DNA of 13,136 nt from JALSKU01 sp964556545 (GTDB taxonomy: Bacteria > Campylobacterota > Campylobacteria > Campylobacterales > JALSKU01), in contig CAZKWE010000002.1 in assembly GCA_964556545.1 (NCBI GenBank), positions 1-13,136 of the forward strand, written 5' to 3'. Under the pieces are notes generated by a model that was given only the letters and a program-made list of their open reading frames with translations, was not told where the DNA came from and did no database searches. Both the position numbers and the translations under genes were made by a program. Each line of letters opens with the position of its first letter. The first letter of the stretch is position 1. Of this stretch, positions 1 to 7,367 are shown piece by piece.

Positions 1-55
1 ACAAAAATAAAAATCATGATTGTTTCTCTCGCCGACAGGCGTAGCATAAGTTTTA

Positions 56-83
56 CCCCACAAAATTTTAAAATTTTGTGGGG
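56..83. repeat. 28-bp perfect palindrome
   Basis: Two 14-nt arms (ccccacaaaatttt and its exact reverse complement) meet with no spacer. In RNA it could form a long stem only if a few central A-T pairs open as a loop; as DNA it is a symmetric site. It is immediately followed by a short acccc run that could compete for the gggg arm. The G/C tips stand out against the AT-rich background. A smaller stem, cgcc-gaca-ggcg, lies about 15 nt upstream (30-41). Function unknown. Confidence 0.8.
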
Positions 84-101
84 ACCCCAAAGTGATAGGA
101 A

Positions 102-130
102 TTTTTGCCGGAATTCATTTCCGGCAAAAA
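102..130. repeat. 12-bp hairpin just before a ribosome binding site
   Basis: Arms 102-113 and 119-130 (tttttgccggaa / ttccggcaaaaa) are perfectly complementary around a 5-nt loop. The T run is on the 5' side and the A run on the 3' side, which is the wrong polarity for an intrinsic terminator on either strand. The 3' arm runs directly into an aaaggag ribosome binding site at about 128-134, so folding could partly mask the site of the small ORF at 143. A regulatory role is inference. Confidence 0.75.
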
Positions 131-142
131 GGAGATTTTAAA

Positions 143-199
143 ATGAAAACTATTGGATTAAACAGAAAGAATAATCTGAAAAGTATCGCCAAGTTATAA
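143..199 (+). CDS. possible 18-residue peptide or truncated gene start
   Basis: ATG with a good Shine-Dalgarno sequence (aaaggag, 8 nt upstream) opens an 18-codon frame, MKTIGLNRKNNLKSIAKL, ending in TAA at 197-199. The peptide is basic (one Arg, four Lys) with no membrane segment. After the stop the same frame continues about 28 codons without another stop, so this may be the broken start of a longer gene rather than a genuine micro-protein. I do not recognise it. It sits directly behind the hairpin at 102-130, and nothing else codes here. A leader peptide, a transposon remnant or chance are all possible. Confidence 0.25.
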   Translation: MKTIGLNRKNNLKSIAKL

Positions 200-254
200 G
201 CACACAACCCAACACGGATTAGAAAACTTCATTATACAAAGATAATTTTGTATA

Positions 255-323
255 GCATAGATTTTAAGCCTATCAAACAACTTTAGACAAAACAAAATTG
301 TTTGATACAATCTCAATCTATGC
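255..323. repeat. nested imperfect inverted repeat
   Basis: Outer arms gcatagatt (255-263) and aatctatgc (315-323) and inner arms tatcaaacaa (271-280) and ttgtttgata (298-307) are perfect complements. They are separated by mismatched 7-nt stretches on both sides, with a 17-nt apical loop. The structure begins 18 nt beyond the stop codon of the minus-strand gene at 342-851, so it may act as that transcript's 3' structure, although no U-tract follows. A degraded small palindromic element is an alternative. Confidence 0.6.
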
Positions 324-341
324 AATAAACTATATAACTCT

Positions 342-851
342 TTAGTAACTTACTGAAACTTGAAGCCTTATCCTTCTTAAAGGGTGGTTACTGTATTTGA
401 TAATAGTTTTTCCTTTGTAATTTCCCACATTTTTATAACCGATGAACTTTTCTTCTTCAGTTTCATTATATTTTGTTACACATTTTCTTTGAGTTTGATA
501 TGTAGTTGTACTTCCAGCATTATCGCCTCTTTCGGCCAAACTTTTTCCGACCAATGTACCTATAATGGCACCTCCGACCGTAGCAGCTGTTTTTCCGCTT
601 CCTCCGCCTACTTGATGACCCAAAATTCCACCTGCGACTCCCCCTATAAGAGCACCTACGGTACTATCATTGGATCCTCCCGAACTAACAGGAACTTGCT
701 CATCCCAACACTCCTGATAGGGAGTTCTTTTGGTAACTATTTTATATACGGGCTCACTTTTGATAACAGGTATGGAATCGGAAAAATTTATAACTTCTCC
801 AAAAAGAGAAATCAATCCCAAAGATAATATCACCAAAGTTAATTTTTTCAT
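342..851 (-). CDS. exported glycine-zipper 2TM-domain protein (17-kDa surface antigen type)
   Basis: The protein has 169 residues. The N-terminus is a Sec-type signal (Lys-Lys followed by a hydrophobic stretch, residues 4-17) with no lipobox cysteine, so export to periplasm or outer membrane without lipidation is likely. Residues 64-103 form a glycine zipper (GALIGGVAGGILG and GGAIIGTLVG), the hallmark of the 2TM/Rick_17kDa-like family. Two cysteines (C48 in QECW and C124 in QRKC) flank the zipper and could form a disulfide. The tail (residues 137-169) has the YKG...HPLRRI.L.VSV pattern seen in related envelope proteins. ATG start with an aaagggg ribosome binding site 7 nt upstream. It is divergent from pyrB and apparently a single-gene unit. 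The exact role is unknown; relatives are linked to envelope integrity. Confidence 0.8.
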   Translation of the reverse strand: MKKLTLVILSLGLISLFGEVINFSDSIPVIKSEPVYKIVTKRTPYQECWDEQVPVSSGGSNDSTVGALIGGVAGGILGHQVGGGSGKTAATVGGAIIGTLVGKSLAERGDNAGSTTTYQTQRKCVTKYNETEEEKFIGYKNVGNYKGKTIIKYSNHPLRRIRLQVSVSY

Positions 852-881
852 ACTTAACCCCTTTTATATTTTTTATTTGTT

Positions 882-887
882 ATTATA
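882..887 (-). promoter_or_regulatory. -10 element for the glycine-zipper gene
   Basis: TATAAT on the minus strand, about 31 nt before the start codon at 851, with no clear -35 as is usual in Campylobacterota. The same AT-rich stretch read on the plus strand (tattat, 881-886) may serve pyrB, so overlapping divergent promoters are possible. Confidence 0.5.
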
Positions 888-917
888 TCGTAAAAAGTTA
901 AACGGCAAGGAAATAGA

Positions 918-1787
918 TTGAAACATCTTATAAATACTACCGATTTTGGCATAGATGAGATAGAGTTATTATTTAAAAGAGCTACTGAATTTTTGGACGA
1001 AAAACCAAGGGATATACTTCAAGGCAAAAGCATTATTACTATCTTTTTTGAAAATTCCACAAGAACCAGAAGCAGTTTTGAAGTTGCCGCAAAAAGAATG
1101 GGGGCAAATGTCATAAGTCTTGATATTTCAAAAAGTTCCTCAAGTAAAGGCGAAACACTCTTTGATACAGCTGCAAATCTTGATGCAATGGGACCGAATG
1201 CCATAGTGGTAAGACATAAAAATTCCGGCGTTCCAAAAATTTTGTCAAACTATGTACATTGTCCGATCATAAACGGAGGTGACGGAAGCCATGCACATCC
1301 TACCCAGGCACTGCTTGATCTTTTTACTATAAAACAGTATATAAAAGACACAAAAGGTAAAAAAATTTCTATTGTAGGTGATATAAAAAACTCAAGAGTG
1401 GCAAACTCAAATATTGAACTTCTAAGAAGATTCGGATTTGATATAACCTTGGTTGCTCCTCCTCATTTTATGCCTAAAACTCATCTTAAAAAATGCTACA
1501 ATTTAAAAGAGGGTGTAAAAGATGCCGATATAATTATGAGCTTAAGAACTCAAGTTGAAAGACACACCAATCAAATATATGCTTCGCTTAAAGATTATGC
1601 CAATGATTTTTGTATTACAAAAGAGATACTTGGAGATAAAAATGTGATTCTTTTACATCCGGGACCTGTCAACAGAAATATAGATATTGAAGATGCTTGT
1701 ATGAAAGATGAAAGGTGCAAAATACTAAAACAGGTAAAAAACGGCGTTGCAGTTCGTATGGCAGTTTTAGAAAAACTTATTTGCTGA
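918..1787 (+). CDS. pyrB: aspartate carbamoyltransferase catalytic chain
   Basis: Condenses carbamoyl phosphate with L-aspartate to N-carbamoyl-L-aspartate, the committed step of pyrimidine synthesis, in the cytoplasm. The 289-residue product has the carbamoyl-phosphate loop STRTR (47-51), the SSSSKGET loop with the neighbouring-subunit lysine (K77), HPTQ (127-130), the aspartate-binding R-TQVER region (210-215) and HPGPVNR (247-253). Length is normal for a catalytic chain (about 290-310). The start is TTG at 918, preceded by aaggaa 5 nt upstream and giving the usual MKHLINTTDF N-terminus; no in-frame ATG is nearby. No pyrI regulatory-chain gene is next to it. Followed by a 117-nt gap that carries a separate promoter for pepF. 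Confidence 0.97.
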   Translation: MKHLINTTDFGIDEIELLFKRATEFLDEKPRDILQGKSIITIFFENSTRTRSSFEVAAKRMGANVISLDISKSSSSKGETLFDTAANLDAMGPNAIVVRHKNSGVPKILSNYVHCPIINGGDGSHAHPTQALLDLFTIKQYIKDTKGKKISIVGDIKNSRVANSNIELLRRFGFDITLVAPPHFMPKTHLKKCYNLKEGVKDADIIMSLRTQVERHTNQIYASLKDYANDFCITKEILGDKNVILLHPGPVNRNIDIEDACMKDERCKILKQVKNGVAVRMAVLEKLIC

Positions 1788-1869
1788 CTTTTCGGATTTA
1801 TTTTAAACCAGAATTATGTATTAGAAATTTACAACATCAGTTTATAACCTCATTTTTTATATCTTTTGG

Positions 1870-1875
1870 TATAAT
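1870..1875 (+). promoter_or_regulatory. extended -10 promoter for pepF
   Basis: TATAAT preceded by TGG (extended -10 pattern TGnTATAAT), predicted to start transcription near 1882 and leave a 5' leader of roughly 23 nt carrying the taagg ribosome binding site. It overlaps a near-palindrome, ggtataatacc. Confidence 0.55.
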
Positions 1876-1904
1876 ACCGAAAAATTTTAGTAAGGTTGTT
1901 TGAT

Positions 1905-3635
1905 ATGAATAATTGGAAACTTGAAGACTTATACAAAAATGATAAAGAACTTGAAAAAAGTGTAAAAATAATAGAAAAAAATGCAAAAAAATTTGAACGA
2001 ATGTATAAAGGCAAACTGCACAAACTAAAACCTAAAGATTTTATCAATACCTTAAAAAAATATGAAGAGATACTAAATGCTATATCAAGAGCAGGAACAT
2101 ATGTTTTTTTAAAATTTGCCAAAAATTCCGACAATGGAGGATTTTATGCAAAATATTCCCAAATTTTTAGCAATTTGCAAGAACATTTACTTTTTTTTGA
2201 ATTGGAATTTAACCGACTTTCAAAGGATAAACAAAAAAATATAGTTAAAAAAAGCGGAATTTATAAATTTTACCTGCAAAATCTCATAAAAGAAAAAAAG
2301 CATCAACTCTCAGATAATGAAGAAAAAATTATGCTTAAAAAAAGTCTTACAAGTTCAAGAGCATTCAGCAGACTTTTTGATGAACATTTTAGCAGATTGA
2401 AATTTAATTTTAATGGTAAAAAACTAAGCGAGGAAGAGATACTTTCAAAACTTTACTCACCTGATAGAAATACAAGAAAAAAAGCTGCATTATCACTTTC
2501 CAAAAAACTTGAAAAAAATTTAAATCTAACTTCATATATATACAATATGATAAAAACCGATCTTAAGATAGAGTGCGATATAAGAAAATACTCTTCAGTC
2601 GAAGAACCAAGGCACCTTGATAATAAAATAACCAAAAAAAGTGTAGATGCACTTATAAATACAACTTCCAAAAATTTTCATATTGTAAATGAATATTATA
2701 AGATAAAAAAAGATATTTTGGGTTATAAGAAACTCTATGATTATGACAGATATGCACCATTTCAAAGCAATGAAAAAGAAATTCCTTTTGAAGAAGCAAA
2801 AGAGATGGTACTAAAAAGTTTTAAAAACTTTGATAAAGAATTTTATACAATTGCAAAAAAAGCATTTGATGAAGGCTGGTGTGATGTTTTTCCAAAAGAT
2901 AAAAAAAGAGGAGGAGCTTTTTCTCATCCGGCTTCAGTGGATACTCATCCTTTTGTAATGCTAAATTATACAAAAAAGAGAAGAGATATCTTTACTGTAG
3001 CCCATGAATTAGGTCATGCCATACATCAATATCTCTCAAGAAAAGTCGGCTATCTTGGTAGCGATACCCCTTTAACAACTTCCGAAACAGCCTCTGTTTT
3101 TGCCGAAATGCTACTTTTTGACGATATAAAAAAGATAACTCCGAAAGATGAACTTTTGGCACTATACGGAGGAAAGCTTGAAGATATATTTGCCACACTT
3201 TTTAGACAAATAATTTTTACAACTTTTGAAAGACGAGTACATTCCAAAGTCGAAGAAGTTACAATAGATGAATTCAATGAATTTTGGCTGGAAGAAAATC
3301 AAAAAATGTTTGCCGATAGTGTGGAATTGACCAAAGGATACAAGCAGTGGTGGAGTTATATTCCTCATTTTATACACACCCCGTTTTACTGCTATGCTTA
3401 CAGTTACGGGCAACTTTTGGTAATGGCACTTTACGGGCTTTATAAAAAAGAAGGTAAAAATTTTAAGAAAAAATACATAAGGTTTCTTTCAAGCGGTGGT
3501 AGCAAAAGCCCAAAAAGCTTGATAAAAAGTTTTGGCTTCGATATAGAAGATGAAGAGTTTTGGCAAATAGGTATAAACGAGGTTGAAAGAATGCTAAATG
3601 AATTTAAAACACTAAGGAATGAAAATGCTTCATGA
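1905..3635 (+). CDS. pepF: oligoendopeptidase F (M3 metallopeptidase)
   Basis: Cytoplasmic zinc peptidase that cleaves short peptides. The 576-residue length fits PepF/M3B enzymes. The zinc site is HELGH (H367, E368, H371) with the third ligand at E394 in ETASVFAE. The GGAFSHPAS substrate segment lies upstream, and the C-terminal HTPFYCYAYSYG stretch (491-502) supplies the conserved transition-state-stabilising His/Tyr region. An in-frame TTG nine bases earlier (1896) would overlap the taagg ribosome binding site, so ATG at 1905 (spacing 9 nt) is chosen. It overlaps the next gene by 11 nt, suggesting translational coupling to the SspB-like protein; a peptidase and a protease adaptor would then share a transcript. 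The N-terminal half is very lysine- and asparagine-rich, as expected from the base composition. Confidence 0.95.
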   Translation: MNNWKLEDLYKNDKELEKSVKIIEKNAKKFERMYKGKLHKLKPKDFINTLKKYEEILNAISRAGTYVFLKFAKNSDNGGFYAKYSQIFSNLQEHLLFFELEFNRLSKDKQKNIVKKSGIYKFYLQNLIKEKKHQLSDNEEKIMLKKSLTSSRAFSRLFDEHFSRLKFNFNGKKLSEEEILSKLYSPDRNTRKKAALSLSKKLEKNLNLTSYIYNMIKTDLKIECDIRKYSSVEEPRHLDNKITKKSVDALINTTSKNFHIVNEYYKIKKDILGYKKLYDYDRYAPFQSNEKEIPFEEAKEMVLKSFKNFDKEFYTIAKKAFDEGWCDVFPKDKKRGGAFSHPASVDTHPFVMLNYTKKRRDIFTVAHELGHAIHQYLSRKVGYLGSDTPLTTSETASVFAEMLLFDDIKKITPKDELLALYGGKLEDIFATLFRQIIFTTFERRVHSKVEEVTIDEFNEFWLEENQKMFADSVELTKGYKQWWSYIPHFIHTPFYCYAYSYGQLLVMALYGLYKKEGKNFKKKYIRFLSSGGSKSPKSLIKSFGFDIEDEEFWQIGINEVERMLNEFKTLRNENAS

Positions 3636-4092
3636 TATTGTTGGTAATGACAATTTTAGAGATATGATGATAAAGCATATATCTGATTTTATCAAATATT
3701 TATTTAATGAAAATATTGAATTTTCGATACTGACTTCTTTGGCAAATATTGATTTTGACCCGCCTTTGCCGGAGTATATCACAACTGATTTTAAACCTAT
3801 TACATTGTTTACACTTGCCGGATATACTTATGACAGTGCAAGAGTAGAAAATGAAGTGCTTACCTTTGAAGCAGGCTTCGGAAGAGAAAATTTCGGTAGC
3901 ATAGTCAGTGTACCACTATATGCAATACTTCAAATTATTGTAGAAAATACACCCATACTTATCAATCTGTCAACTCCACCTGAAACAAAAGAAAAAGAAA
4001 AAGAAAAAGAAAAAAGTGGTATTAAAAAATCAATGGATATTTTTTTATCAAATCCGAATAATAAAAAATTACTCAAAAAAAAGAGAAAATAA
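3625..4092 (+). CDS. SspB-like ClpXP adaptor (divergent)
   Basis: A 155-residue protein that would normally be called hypothetical. Residues about 18-118 match from memory the SspB fold of E. coli: an N-terminal helix (FIKYLFNENIEFSIL), a proline-rich PPLPEYI turn, then LTFEAGFG (79-86) followed by VSVPLYAILQIIVEN (94-108), against VRFNARFGG...VSVPLAAVLAIYAREN in E. coli. SspB tethers ssrA-tagged substrates to the ClpX unfoldase. As in SspB, the core is followed by a low-complexity linker (KEKEKEKEK, 122-130) and a short basic tail ending LLKKKRK, where SspB carries its ClpX-binding peptide; that peptide is not clearly recognisable here. The ATG at 3625 has aagga 6 nt upstream, whereas the ATG at 3619 has zero spacing. 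It overlaps pepF by 11 nt. Assignment rests on motif resemblance only. Confidence 0.6.
   Translation: MLHDIVGNDNFRDMMIKHISDFIKYLFNENIEFSILTSLANIDFDPPLPEYITTDFKPITLFTLAGYTYDSARVENEVLTFEAGFGRENFGSIVSVPLYAILQIIVENTPILINLSTPPETKEKEKEKEKSGIKKSMDIFLSNPNNKKLLKKKRK
3991..4014 (+). repeat. gaaaaa hexamer repeat, four units
   Basis: Four consecutive gaaaaa units encode the Lys-Glu linker of the SspB-like protein. Copy-number change would keep the frame and alter the linker by two residues per unit. Confidence 0.85.
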
Positions 4093-4117
4093 GAAACTTA
4101 GTATTTATTTTCTCTTT
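4080..4117. terminator. AT-rich bidirectional terminator candidate
   Basis: 13-bp arms (4080-4092 and 4105-4117, aaagagaaaataa and its complement) around a 12-nt loop lie between the convergent SspB-like and lysR genes. The left arm includes the stop codon of the SspB-like gene. The stem has few G-C pairs, and neither side has a long clean U-tract, so termination strength is uncertain. Confidence 0.45.
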
Positions 4118-4125
4118 GTCAATCA

Positions 4126-5025
4126 TCAAACCTTCTTAATATTCATCAAAAAGTCAATCATTCCGTCGATATATGCATCATGCCTTCTCTCTTTTAGATA
4201 AGCGATATACAAATGTCTTTTAAATTTATATCCTCTTATCTTTGCACTATAAAGTGTTCCGTTTTGAACCTCATCTTCTATAACAAACTTTGAGATTATG
4301 GAAACTGTGGCTTTTCCCTCTTTTGGAGCTTTAATAATGGATTGTTTCACGGCAGTTGAACTTGACACAATACTTTTTATATTAAAACTTTTACAATCAA
4401 TATCCATTTCATCAAAAATATTTGATATTATCTCTCTGGTATGTGATGCCTCTTCTCGGCATACCCAGTCAAAATTATACAAATCCTCTTTTTTTACATA
4501 TCTTGGTATGGGAGAATTACTAAAAAGCACAAGTTCGTCTTCCATCCATTCACGATAAAGCATATCATCATCAAATCCCGGAGCCTCAACCATAGCAATA
4601 TCAATTTTCTTATCTCTTAACTGATCTAAAATATATTTTGAAAGATCAATTTTAACCAAAATATCATTTTTAACTTTTTCTTTTATTCTATTTAGATAAT
4701 TAGGAAGTATATAATTGCCTATGGTAAACGAAGCTCCTATTACAAAAGTCAACTGTTTGTTTATAATTCTTAGTATCTCTTTTTCAGTATTAAAAATACA
4801 TTTTTCCAATTTAAGCATTATCGAATATATCTCTTCGCCCTCTTTTGTAAGCCTGATACCGTTTTTCTTTCTATCAACTATCTTTGTTTCAACATAATCT
4901 TCAAAAAGTTTTATCTGCTGAGTTACTGCAGGTTGAGAAATACCCAGTTTTTTTGAAGCCTTTGAAAAACTCTTCTCTCTCACTACCGTTAAAAAAGTTT
5001 GAATTTTTGAAAAATCTTTAAACAC
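4126..5025 (-). CDS. LysR-family transcriptional regulator
   Basis: 299 residues, the usual LTTR length. The N-terminal winged helix-turn-helix is clear (residues 4-62: FLTVVREKSFSKASKKLGIS then QPAVTQQIKLFEDYV and IRLTKEGE). The substrate-binding domain follows (about 90-295), with INKQLTFVIGASFTIGNYILP opening its first half. The effector and targets cannot be read from sequence. The start is GTG at 5025, preceded by aaagga 7 nt upstream; no ATG gives a better N-terminus. It is convergent with the SspB-like gene and divergent from the uvrD leader. LTTRs often control a divergent neighbour, but uvrD is an unlikely target; autoregulation at 5026-5100 is more plausible. Confidence 0.93.
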   Translation of the reverse strand: MFKDFSKIQTFLTVVREKSFSKASKKLGISQPAVTQQIKLFEDYVETKIVDRKKNGIRLTKEGEEIYSIMLKLEKCIFNTEKEILRIINKQLTFVIGASFTIGNYILPNYLNRIKEKVKNDILVKIDLSKYILDQLRDKKIDIAMVEAPGFDDDMLYREWMEDELVLFSNSPIPRYVKKEDLYNFDWVCREEASHTREIISNIFDEMDIDCKSFNIKSIVSSSTAVKQSIIKAPKEGKATVSIISKFVIEDEVQNGTLYSAKIRGYKFKRHLYIAYLKERRHDAYIDGMIDFLMNIKKV

Positions 5026-5056
5026 TATAATTTCCTTTTATAATAATATTAGTATG

Positions 5057-5062
5057 ATTATA
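5057..5062 (-). promoter_or_regulatory. -10 element for lysR
   Basis: TATAAT on the minus strand, with the transcript expected to begin near 5049. Immediately downstream, ataat and attat half-sites spaced by 9 nt (about 5041-5059) give a weak dyad that could be an autoregulatory LysR box. Confidence 0.45.
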
Positions 5063-5186
5063 ACTTAATAAAATAGTTTTTTCAATATGGAAATAATAAA
5101 AAGTTATAATTTTATAATTTTTAGAACAAAAAGTAACATACGAATAACTCCAATGATCTATATAAGAAATTTTAGGTATATTTAGA

Positions 5187-5192
5187 TATAAT
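5187..5192 (+). promoter_or_regulatory. -10 element upstream of the uvrD leader
   Basis: TATAAT six nucleotides before a ggg at 5198-5200, the predicted 5' end of the leader RNA. No -35 consensus is visible, which is normal for the phylum. It would drive the leader and, by read-through, uvrD and the genes behind it. Confidence 0.55.
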
Positions 5193-5197
5193 AATAT

Positions 5198-5283
5198 GGG
5201 TATCTTTATAACCTATTACAGTCCGCAGAAGGCAAACAAGATACAAACTTTTGCCCTCCGGGATTTTATCAGTTTACCCATAT
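5198..5283 (+). ncRNA. putative structured leader or small RNA before uvrD
   Basis: A rod-like fold of about 86-95 nt can be drawn: atatgggta (5194-5202) pairs perfectly with tacccatat (5275-5283), aac (5210-5212) with gtt (5272-5274), tccg (5222-5225) with cggg (5259-5262, one G-U), and ggcaaa (5231-5236) with tttgcc (5250-5255), with asymmetric internal loops between. The sequence is more GC-rich than its flanks. The closing pair begins just at the expected transcription start. No U-tract follows, so the RNA either reads through into uvrD as a leader or is processed. I could not match it to SRP RNA (no GGAA-type tetraloop motif), 6S, tmRNA or a known riboswitch consensus. Confidence 0.4.
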
Positions 5284-5307
5284 ATTAAAACTTAAAGAGA
5301 TGAAAGC

Positions 5308-7350
5308 ATGAATAACATTTTAGATGAATTAAATGAGGAACAAAAAAGAGCAGCTACTATCGTTGACGGCCCCATACTGATACTTGCAGGAGCCGGAAGC
5401 GGAAAAACAAAAACCATAACTTCAAGACTTGCTTATCTTCTATCTATAGGCATAGACCCTGCAAATACTCTTACATTGACTTTTACAAATAAAGCCGCCA
5501 ACGAAATGAGAGAAAGAGCTCTTAGCATGATTGAAAATACAGTATATCCTCCAATGCTTTGTACTTTTCATAAATTTGGTCTTCTTTTTTTAAAATTTAA
5601 TATAGATAAAATAAACAGAACCAACAATTTTGTCGTTATAGACAGTGACGATAAAAAAAGAATTATAAAAAATCTTGGCTCCGAACTTCCCGTATCTCTT
5701 GTAGCCAATGAAATTTCCAAATATAAAAATTCACTTATCTCCCCTGATATTGCCATCTTAAAAGCACAATTGCCCAACTACAAAATCATAGCGAATCTGT
5801 ATAAAGAATATGAAGAATATATAAGCAAAAACAATTTGGTTGATTTTGATGATTTACTCTCTTTAACCTATAAAATACTTGATGAAAATGAAGATTTATG
5901 CAAACAAACTAGCCAAAGATACAGATATATTATGATAGACGAGTATCAAGACACCAACGAACTTCAGTACAAACTACTGAAAAAATTATGCTCTACTCAT
6001 CAAAACCTCTGTGTTGTAGGAGATGATGATCAAAGTATTTACGGATGGAGGGGAGCAAATATCAAAAATATACTTGAATTTCCAAATGAATTTGACAATA
6101 CTGCCATAATAAAACTTGAAAAAAATTATCGATCAACCAAGCAAATACTTAAAATTGCCAATAACCTCATAGAGCATAACCGCGGCAGACTTGGAAAAAA
6201 ACTTGAAAGTGTAAACGGAGATGGAAAAGAGATATCTTTCTTAGAATCAGAAAATGAAACCATGGAAGCCAACATACTTGCAAATAAAATAGCAAAATTA
6301 TTAGACAGCGGAGTGCCTGCCGATAATATAGCGGTACTCTACAGGATAAATGCATTAAGCCGTTCTATCGAAGAGGGACTAAACAGAACCGGCATACCAT
6401 ATAAAATGGTCGGGGGTATCAAATTTTATGAAAGAGCGGAAATAAAAGATCTTATAAGCTATCTAAGAATTATTGCAAATCCTCATGATGACTTTTCTTT
6501 TAAAAGAGTCATAAATAGACCAAAAAGAGGCATAGGAAAAGTAACTATAGATAAAATCACCAAATCCGCATATGAAAATAAAAATTCGATTTTTCAATTC
6601 TTATCTAAAAATTTAAAGGAGGTTGAGACAATTTGCAGTAAAAAAAGTTTTATTGAAATTAAAAAATTTATCAAAAATTTAAAAAAACTTAAAAAAAGCA
6701 TAAAATCTTCTACTTATGATTTTATAGATTTGCTTGAAGATACATTTCATATAAAAGAGTATTATCAAAAATTACCCGACTCGATGGAAAAAGTAGCAAA
6801 TATAGATGAATTTTACGGAATGTTCAGGGATTATATCATTTCTCATCCAGATGCAAATATAGACGATTTTCTCAATGAAATAGCACTTCAAAGCGACCAA
6901 GACCAAATAGACAATAAAAGTATATCGGTAATGAATATTCATGCAAGCAAAGGCTTGGAATTTGAATATCTTTTTGTTATAGGCATGGAAGAAGGATTTT
7001 TTCCGATAACCGGCGAAGGAAGTGATATAGAAGAGGAAAGAAGACTTGGATATGTCGCAATAACCAGAGCAAAAAAAGAGCTCACTTTAAGTTGTGTCGG
7101 AAGTAGATTTTATAAAGGAAGAAGAACTCATTTAAACAAAAGTAGATTTTTAACGGAGTGTGGTATATGTAAAGGAAGTCTAACACTTGAAAAAACCACA
7201 TCTTTCAAAAAAGGAGATCTTGTAAAACATAAGATATTTGGCATGGGAAGAGTACTTGAAGTAAATAAAATAAAAAGAGAATTCAAGTTAAAGATAAATT
7301 TCGGCGGCACAAAAAGAGATATACTTGCCTCTTTTGTAGAAAAAATATAA
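5308..7350 (+). CDS. uvrD: UvrD/PcrA/Rep-family DNA helicase
   Basis: ATP-dependent 3'-5' superfamily 1 helicase for nucleotide excision and mismatch-type repair and for replication-fork clearance. All signature motifs are present in 680 residues: Walker A AGAGSGKT (27-34), LTFTNKAANEM (57-67), DEYQDTN (211-217), GDDDQSIYGWRGA (238-250), KNYRST (272-277), the VMNIHASKGLEF motif (541-552) and EERRLGYVAITRA (576-588). A Tudor-like C-terminal segment typical of UvrD/PcrA follows (GDLVKHKIFGMGRVLEV). ATG at 5308 with aaagaga 7 nt upstream. It heads the run uvrD-truB-csrA-ispE-smpB. The family contains UvrD, PcrA and Rep, which are hard to separate; the C-terminal domain favours UvrD/PcrA. Confidence 0.95.
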   Translation: MNNILDELNEEQKRAATIVDGPILILAGAGSGKTKTITSRLAYLLSIGIDPANTLTLTFTNKAANEMRERALSMIENTVYPPMLCTFHKFGLLFLKFNIDKINRTNNFVVIDSDDKKRIIKNLGSELPVSLVANEISKYKNSLISPDIAILKAQLPNYKIIANLYKEYEEYISKNNLVDFDDLLSLTYKILDENEDLCKQTSQRYRYIMIDEYQDTNELQYKLLKKLCSTHQNLCVVGDDDQSIYGWRGANIKNILEFPNEFDNTAIIKLEKNYRSTKQILKIANNLIEHNRGRLGKKLESVNGDGKEISFLESENETMEANILANKIAKLLDSGVPADNIAVLYRINALSRSIEEGLNRTGIPYKMVGGIKFYERAEIKDLISYLRIIANPHDDFSFKRVINRPKRGIGKVTIDKITKSAYENKNSIFQFLSKNLKEVETICSKKSFIEIKKFIKNLKKLKKSIKSSTYDFIDLLEDTFHIKEYYQKLPDSMEKVANIDEFYGMFRDYIISHPDANIDDFLNEIALQSDQDQIDNKSISVMNIHASKGLEFEYLFVIGMEEGFFPITGEGSDIEEERRLGYVAITRAKKELTLSCVGSRFYKGRRTHLNKSRFLTECGICKGSLTLEKTTSFKKGDLVKHKIFGMGRVLEVNKIKREFKLKINFGGTKRDILASFVEKI

Positions 7351-7367
7351 AATACATTGCAATAAAA

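Noticed and set aside
102..130. Strong hairpin as a rho-independent terminator
   Set aside because: T residues precede and A residues follow the stem, the reverse of a terminator on either strand.
384..827. 147-codon plus-strand frame opposite the glycine-zipper gene
   Set aside because: Its product is low-complexity Ser/Phe/Ile-rich, it has no ribosome binding site, and the minus frame has a signal peptide and family motifs.
1896..1904. TTG start for pepF three codons upstream
   Set aside because: The TTG directly abuts the taagg ribosome binding site; ATG at 1905 has proper spacing.
3619..3624. Upstream ATG for the SspB-like gene
   Set aside because: It lies immediately after aagga with zero spacing; ATG at 3625 has a 6-nt spacing.
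5198..5283. Leader RNA as bacterial SRP RNA
   Set aside because: Rod-like shape fits loosely, but the conserved GGAA-type apical motif and the AGCAG loop are absent; the apical loop is about 13 nt.
5300..5311. Three-codon frame ATG AAA GCA TGA overlapping the uvrD start
   Set aside because: It shares its ATGA with uvrD but is so short in AT-rich DNA that chance is the simplest explanation; the same aaagaga site serves uvrD.
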